From: Paraplanobispora siamensis
GTDB lineage: Bacteria; Actinomycetota; Actinomycetes; Streptosporangiales; Streptosporangiaceae
Direction of reading: 5' to 3'
Assembly (NCBI RefSeq): GCF_016863175.1
Contig: NZ_BOOJ01000030.1
Location: 186,001-250,000 of the forward strand
Length of the DNA: 64,000 bases
The notes below the pieces were generated by a model. It searched no databases and was not told the origin of the DNA. It saw nothing but the letters and a program-made list of their open reading frames with translations. The number at the start of each line of letters is the position of its first letter. The stretch's first letter is position 1. Shown in pieces: positions 61,927 to 64,000 of this stretch. The translations under genes were made by a program, and so were the position numbers.

Positions 61927-61955
61927 TTGAACCGCGCGCGGGTCCGGCTCCGTAC
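61927..61955 (+). promoter_or_regulatory. Candidate ECF sigma promoter of the sigma/anti-sigma operon
   Basis: TTGAACC, 17-bp spacer, CGTAC. It matches the TGAACC-N16-18-CGT pattern I recall for mycobacterial SigL and is identical in both elements and spacing to a site downstream of the operon (63504-63532). Likely autoregulatory. Confidence 0.55.
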
Positions 61956-62116
61956 TGCCTGCCGACGGCGGAATCGCCCGGCGGCCCCCCACACCGGCGA
62001 CCCCTCCGGTCACCGGCCCGGGGCCACCGGGCGTTGTCGCGGATCGAAGGACGCAGGCCATGATGCGGCAGAGCACCTGTCCCCCTCCTCCGTCCGACCC
62101 CCTCGGAGCGGAACCC

Positions 62117-62695
62117 ATGTCGAGCGCTTCCCACCACGGTTCCAGGGGGCGGCAGAACTGGCTGCGCCGCCTGTGGCCGGCCGACGAACCGGACGGCGAA
62201 CGGATCGTCTCCGCGCTGTACCGCGAGTACCACCGGCCGCTGCTCGCCTTCGTCTCCCGGCTCACGTGGGGGGACCTGCAGTGGGCCGAGGACGTGGTCC
62301 AGGAGACCATGATCCGGGCCTGGCGCGGCGCGGACCGGCTCGATCCCGGCGCTCCCTCCCTGATGCCCTGGCTGGCGACCGTCGCGCGACGTATCGTGAT
62401 CGACGACCGACGCCGCAAGGACGCACGCCCCCACGAAGCCGACGAGGGGGTCCTGGAGAGTGTGCCGATGCCGGACCAGATGGAGAACCTCCTGCGCCAG
62501 GTGGTCGTGTCGGACGCCCTCAGCTCCCTGTCCCCCGCGCACCGCGAGATCCTGAGCGAGACGATCCTGAAGGACCGGTCGGTGAACGAGGCCGCCGAGG
62601 TCCTCGGCATCCCCGTGGGCACCGTCAAGTCCCGCGTCTACTACGCTCTGCGCGCCTTGCGCGTCGCGATGGAGGAGAGGGGCGTGACGCCGTGA
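62117..62695 (+). CDS. ECF RNA polymerase sigma factor (SigL-like)
   Basis: 192 residues from the chosen ATG. Region 2 is YREYHRPLLAFVSRLTWGDL and AEDVVQETMIRAWR; region 4 is LSPAHREILSETILKDRSVN and AAEVLGIPVGTVKSRVYYAL. GGAG lies nine bases before this ATG; ATG codons at 62060/62063 would add 19 residues without family similarity. It overlaps the anti-sigma gene (GTGA). SigL-type membership rests on operon layout and promoter form. Confidence 0.9.
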   Translation: MSSASHHGSRGRQNWLRRLWPADEPDGERIVSALYREYHRPLLAFVSRLTWGDLQWAEDVVQETMIRAWRGADRLDPGAPSLMPWLATVARRIVIDDRRRKDARPHEADEGVLESVPMPDQMENLLRQVVVSDALSSLSPAHREILSETILKDRSVNEAAEVLGIPVGTVKSRVYYALRALRVAMEERGVTP

Positions 62696-63420
62696 GCCCG
62701 CAGGTCGAGCACACCGACGTGGGCGCCTACGCCCTGGGACTGCTGGAGGAACCCGACAGGCGCGCCTTCGCCGCGCACCTCGCCGGCTGCCCCTCCTGTA
62801 CGGCGGAGCTGGCCGAACTGTCCGGGATGGCCGCGATGCTCGACGGGGTCGAGCCCGTCGGCGACGACCGCGACACCCGCGCCGACGCGGTCCCCGCCAC
62901 GGTCATCGACATGGTCCGGCGGGAGAGGATCGCCGACCGCCGCACCCGCCGGGGCACGCTCGTGATGGCCGCGGCCGCCGCCGTGGCCCTGGTCTCCGGC
63001 GGGATCGTGGCGGGCGCCGCGATCGGCGGCGACCGGGTGACCGCCCCGATCACGCACCCCGGCCACGACTCCGAGCAGGGCCCCGCCGAGGAGTTCTATC
63101 ACCGGGGCACGCCCGTCGCGGGCCGGGGCGCCCCCGGCGTCTCCGGCGGCCTGGTGCTGGAGACCAAGGAGTGGGGCACCCACGCCGCGATGGAGCTCAA
63201 GGGCATCAAGGGCCCGCTGGAGTGCGAGCTGATCGCCGTCTCCGGGACGGGCGAGCGGAAGGTCATCGCCGGCTGGTCCGTGCCGGACAAGGGCTACGGG
63301 GTGCCCACCTATCCCGAACCGCTCTACATACACGGCGGGACCGCGCTCCCGGCCGCCGACATCGACCGCTTCGAGGTCATCGCGAACGACGGCCGGACCC
63401 TCATCACCTTCGAGGTCTGA
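62692..63420 (+). CDS. Membrane-bound zinc anti-sigma factor
   Basis: 242 residues. The N-terminal ZAS domain has HLAGCPSCTAEL, the HxxxCxxC zinc site typical of redox-sensitive anti-sigma factors such as RslA/RsrA. One membrane helix at about 89-112 (LVMAAAAAVALVSGGIVAGA) and an outer beta-rich domain (about 150-242) of the RskA/DUF family type. It should hold the sigma factor at the membrane until a signal triggers release. GTG start overlaps the sigma stop. Confidence 0.93.
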   Translation: MSPQVEHTDVGAYALGLLEEPDRRAFAAHLAGCPSCTAELAELSGMAAMLDGVEPVGDDRDTRADAVPATVIDMVRRERIADRRTRRGTLVMAAAAAVALVSGGIVAGAAIGGDRVTAPITHPGHDSEQGPAEEFYHRGTPVAGRGAPGVSGGLVLETKEWGTHAAMELKGIKGPLECELIAVSGTGERKVIAGWSVPDKGYGVPTYPEPLYIHGGTALPAADIDRFEVIANDGRTLITFEV

Positions 63421-63503
63421 CCCCGGGATCTCCATGTCCGGACGGGCCGGGCCACGTCGGGGACGCCGTGTCTTCCGAGTGAGTAAACATACGGATTCAC
63501 CGG

Positions 63504-63532
63504 TTGAACCCCCCGCGGCCGCCTCCCCGTAC
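63504..63532 (+). promoter_or_regulatory. Second candidate ECF promoter, downstream of the anti-sigma gene
   Basis: TTGAACC, 17-bp spacer, CGTAC: the same two elements and spacing as upstream of the sigma gene. No gene with a ribosome site follows before a strong terminator, so the product may be a small RNA. Confidence 0.5.
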
Positions 63533-63539
63533 AACCGGA

Positions 63540-63680
63540 CGGCGGGCACGACCGGCGTCCCCCGCGGTCGACCGCACCCCCTGAACGCTTCATGGCGTCC
63601 GCGCGCGAGGGCCACGCAGACTCCCTGAAACGACGGCGCCCGCCGTACGGGGATCTCATCCCGTACGGCGGGCGCCCTTG
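63540..63680 (+). ncRNA. Candidate ECF-dependent small RNA
   Basis: Region between the predicted start of the second ECF promoter (about seven bases after CGTAC) and the 17-bp hairpin. About 140 nt. An ATG at 63592 opens a frame but has no ribosome site. The existence of the transcript is an inference from promoter plus terminator only. Confidence 0.3.
63633..63674. terminator. Strong bidirectional hairpin between anti-sigma and dnaB genes
   Basis: GGCGCCCGCCGTACGGG pairs perfectly with CCCGTACGGCGGGCGCC over 17 bases around an eight-base loop. Thirty bases past the dnaB stop on the minus strand; on the plus strand CTTGTC follows. Confidence 0.85.
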
Positions 63681-63703
63681 TCACGGCCCACCGGCCCGGC
63701 GGC

Positions 63704-64000
63704 TCAGTGGGTGGCCATGTCGACGAAGCGGCTGTAGTGACCCTGGAAGGCCACGGTCACCGTGGCGGTGGGCCCGTTACGGTGCTTGGCCACGATCAGG
63801 TCGGCCTCTCCGGCCCGGGGAGACTCACGCTCGTAGGCGTCCTCCCGGTGGAGCAGGATGACCATGTCCGCGTCCTGCTCGATCGAGTTGTGGACGCTTA
63901 TCCCGTTGGCCACGAAGTTGTGGGTGCCGAGAACGGTGGCGTCGTAGACGGGCTGTTCTCCCCGGCTCTCGATGGAGACGACCTCGTCCCAGAAGACATC
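63704..64000 (-). CDS. dnaB: Replicative DNA helicase DnaB, C-terminal end, interrupted by an intein
   Basis: The gene runs off the right edge. The last 60 residues, SIEQDADMVILLHREDAYER then AGEADLIVAKHRNGPT and FQGHYSRFVDM, are the conserved C-terminal RecA-like core of DnaB, the hexameric replication helicase. Directly before them in frame is the C-terminal end of an intein (separate entry). The gene is on the minus strand; a strong terminator follows. Confidence 0.92.
   Translation of the reverse strand, partial: DVFWDEVVSIESRGEQPVYDATVLGTHNFVANGISVHNSIEQDADMVILLHREDAYERESPRAGEADLIVAKHRNGPTATVTVAFQGHYSRFVDMATH
63887..64000 (-). other. C-terminal splicing region of a DnaB intein
   Basis: VYDATVLGTHNFVANGIS followed by VHN and then Ser is the Hint-domain block F/G: the penultimate His and terminal Asn, with Ser as the first extein residue. 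The junction falls just before the conserved SIEQDAD of DnaB. Only about 38 residues are visible, so endonuclease content is unknown. Confidence 0.88.

Overview
The window is high-GC (roughly 70% or more) actinobacterial chromosome. The gene content (LCP cell-wall ligases, SARP and TetR regulators, F420/LLM oxidoreductases, aspartokinase-asd, recR-ybaB-dnaX, small SRP RNA, many TANNNT-type leaderless promoters) fits a large-genome filamentous actinomycete, most likely Streptosporangiales/Streptosporangiaceae. That placement is an inference from gene style, not a sequence match. The replication genes (dnaX, recR, dnaB at the right edge) suggest the oriC-proximal half of the chromosome.

Left part (1-12.2 kb): the 3' end of a family 16 glycosidase, a GNAT, an LCP ligase, an MFS transporter, then a tightly coupled five-gene cassette (ketoacyl synthase III, GT2 glycosyltransferase, cytochrome P450, acyl-AMP ligase, extended SDR). 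Every junction but one overlaps. It resembles a small lipid or beta-lactone/olefin-type pathway without the OleB hydrolase. A second LCP protein with a Ser/Pro/Glu repeat tail follows.

12-34 kb: accessory and regulatory genes. These include TetR-DUF2867, a CooC/MinD-type ATPase behind a Zur-like palindrome, a decayed vapBC toxin-antitoxin pair, RNase HII with an LLM oxidoreductase, LysR with a divergent aminotransferase, a 1007-residue AfsR/SARP regulator behind 11-bp-spaced heptamer repeats, a methyltransferase whose 3' end carries a DnaA-box cluster, SURF1, an amidohydrolase, and a secreted M15-like protein. A dispersed repeat occurs near 16.6 and 23.2 kb.

34-48 kb is housekeeping: asd-ask, DUF5063-recR-ybaB, an inserted GAF-domain regulator, dnaX, SRP RNA, two serine tRNAs (GGA and CGA), a zinc metallopeptidase, tadA with two tandem associated proteins, and upp. 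48-61 kb holds a PH-domain protein, XRE and GntR regulators, an isolated beta-clamp paralogue, an orphan chemoreceptor, a two-component system whose kinase has an extra C-terminal membrane region, an ABC exporter, an HxlR-quinone oxidoreductase pair with a clear operator, a Cys-rich DUF5685 protein and a metallophosphoesterase.

Right end (61.8-64 kb): an ECF sigma/anti-sigma operon flanked by two sites of identical architecture, TTGAACC-N17-CGTAC. The second drives no obvious gene but lies about 100 bp before a 17-bp terminator hairpin, so it may make a small RNA. The window closes in the 3' end of dnaB, interrupted by an intein.
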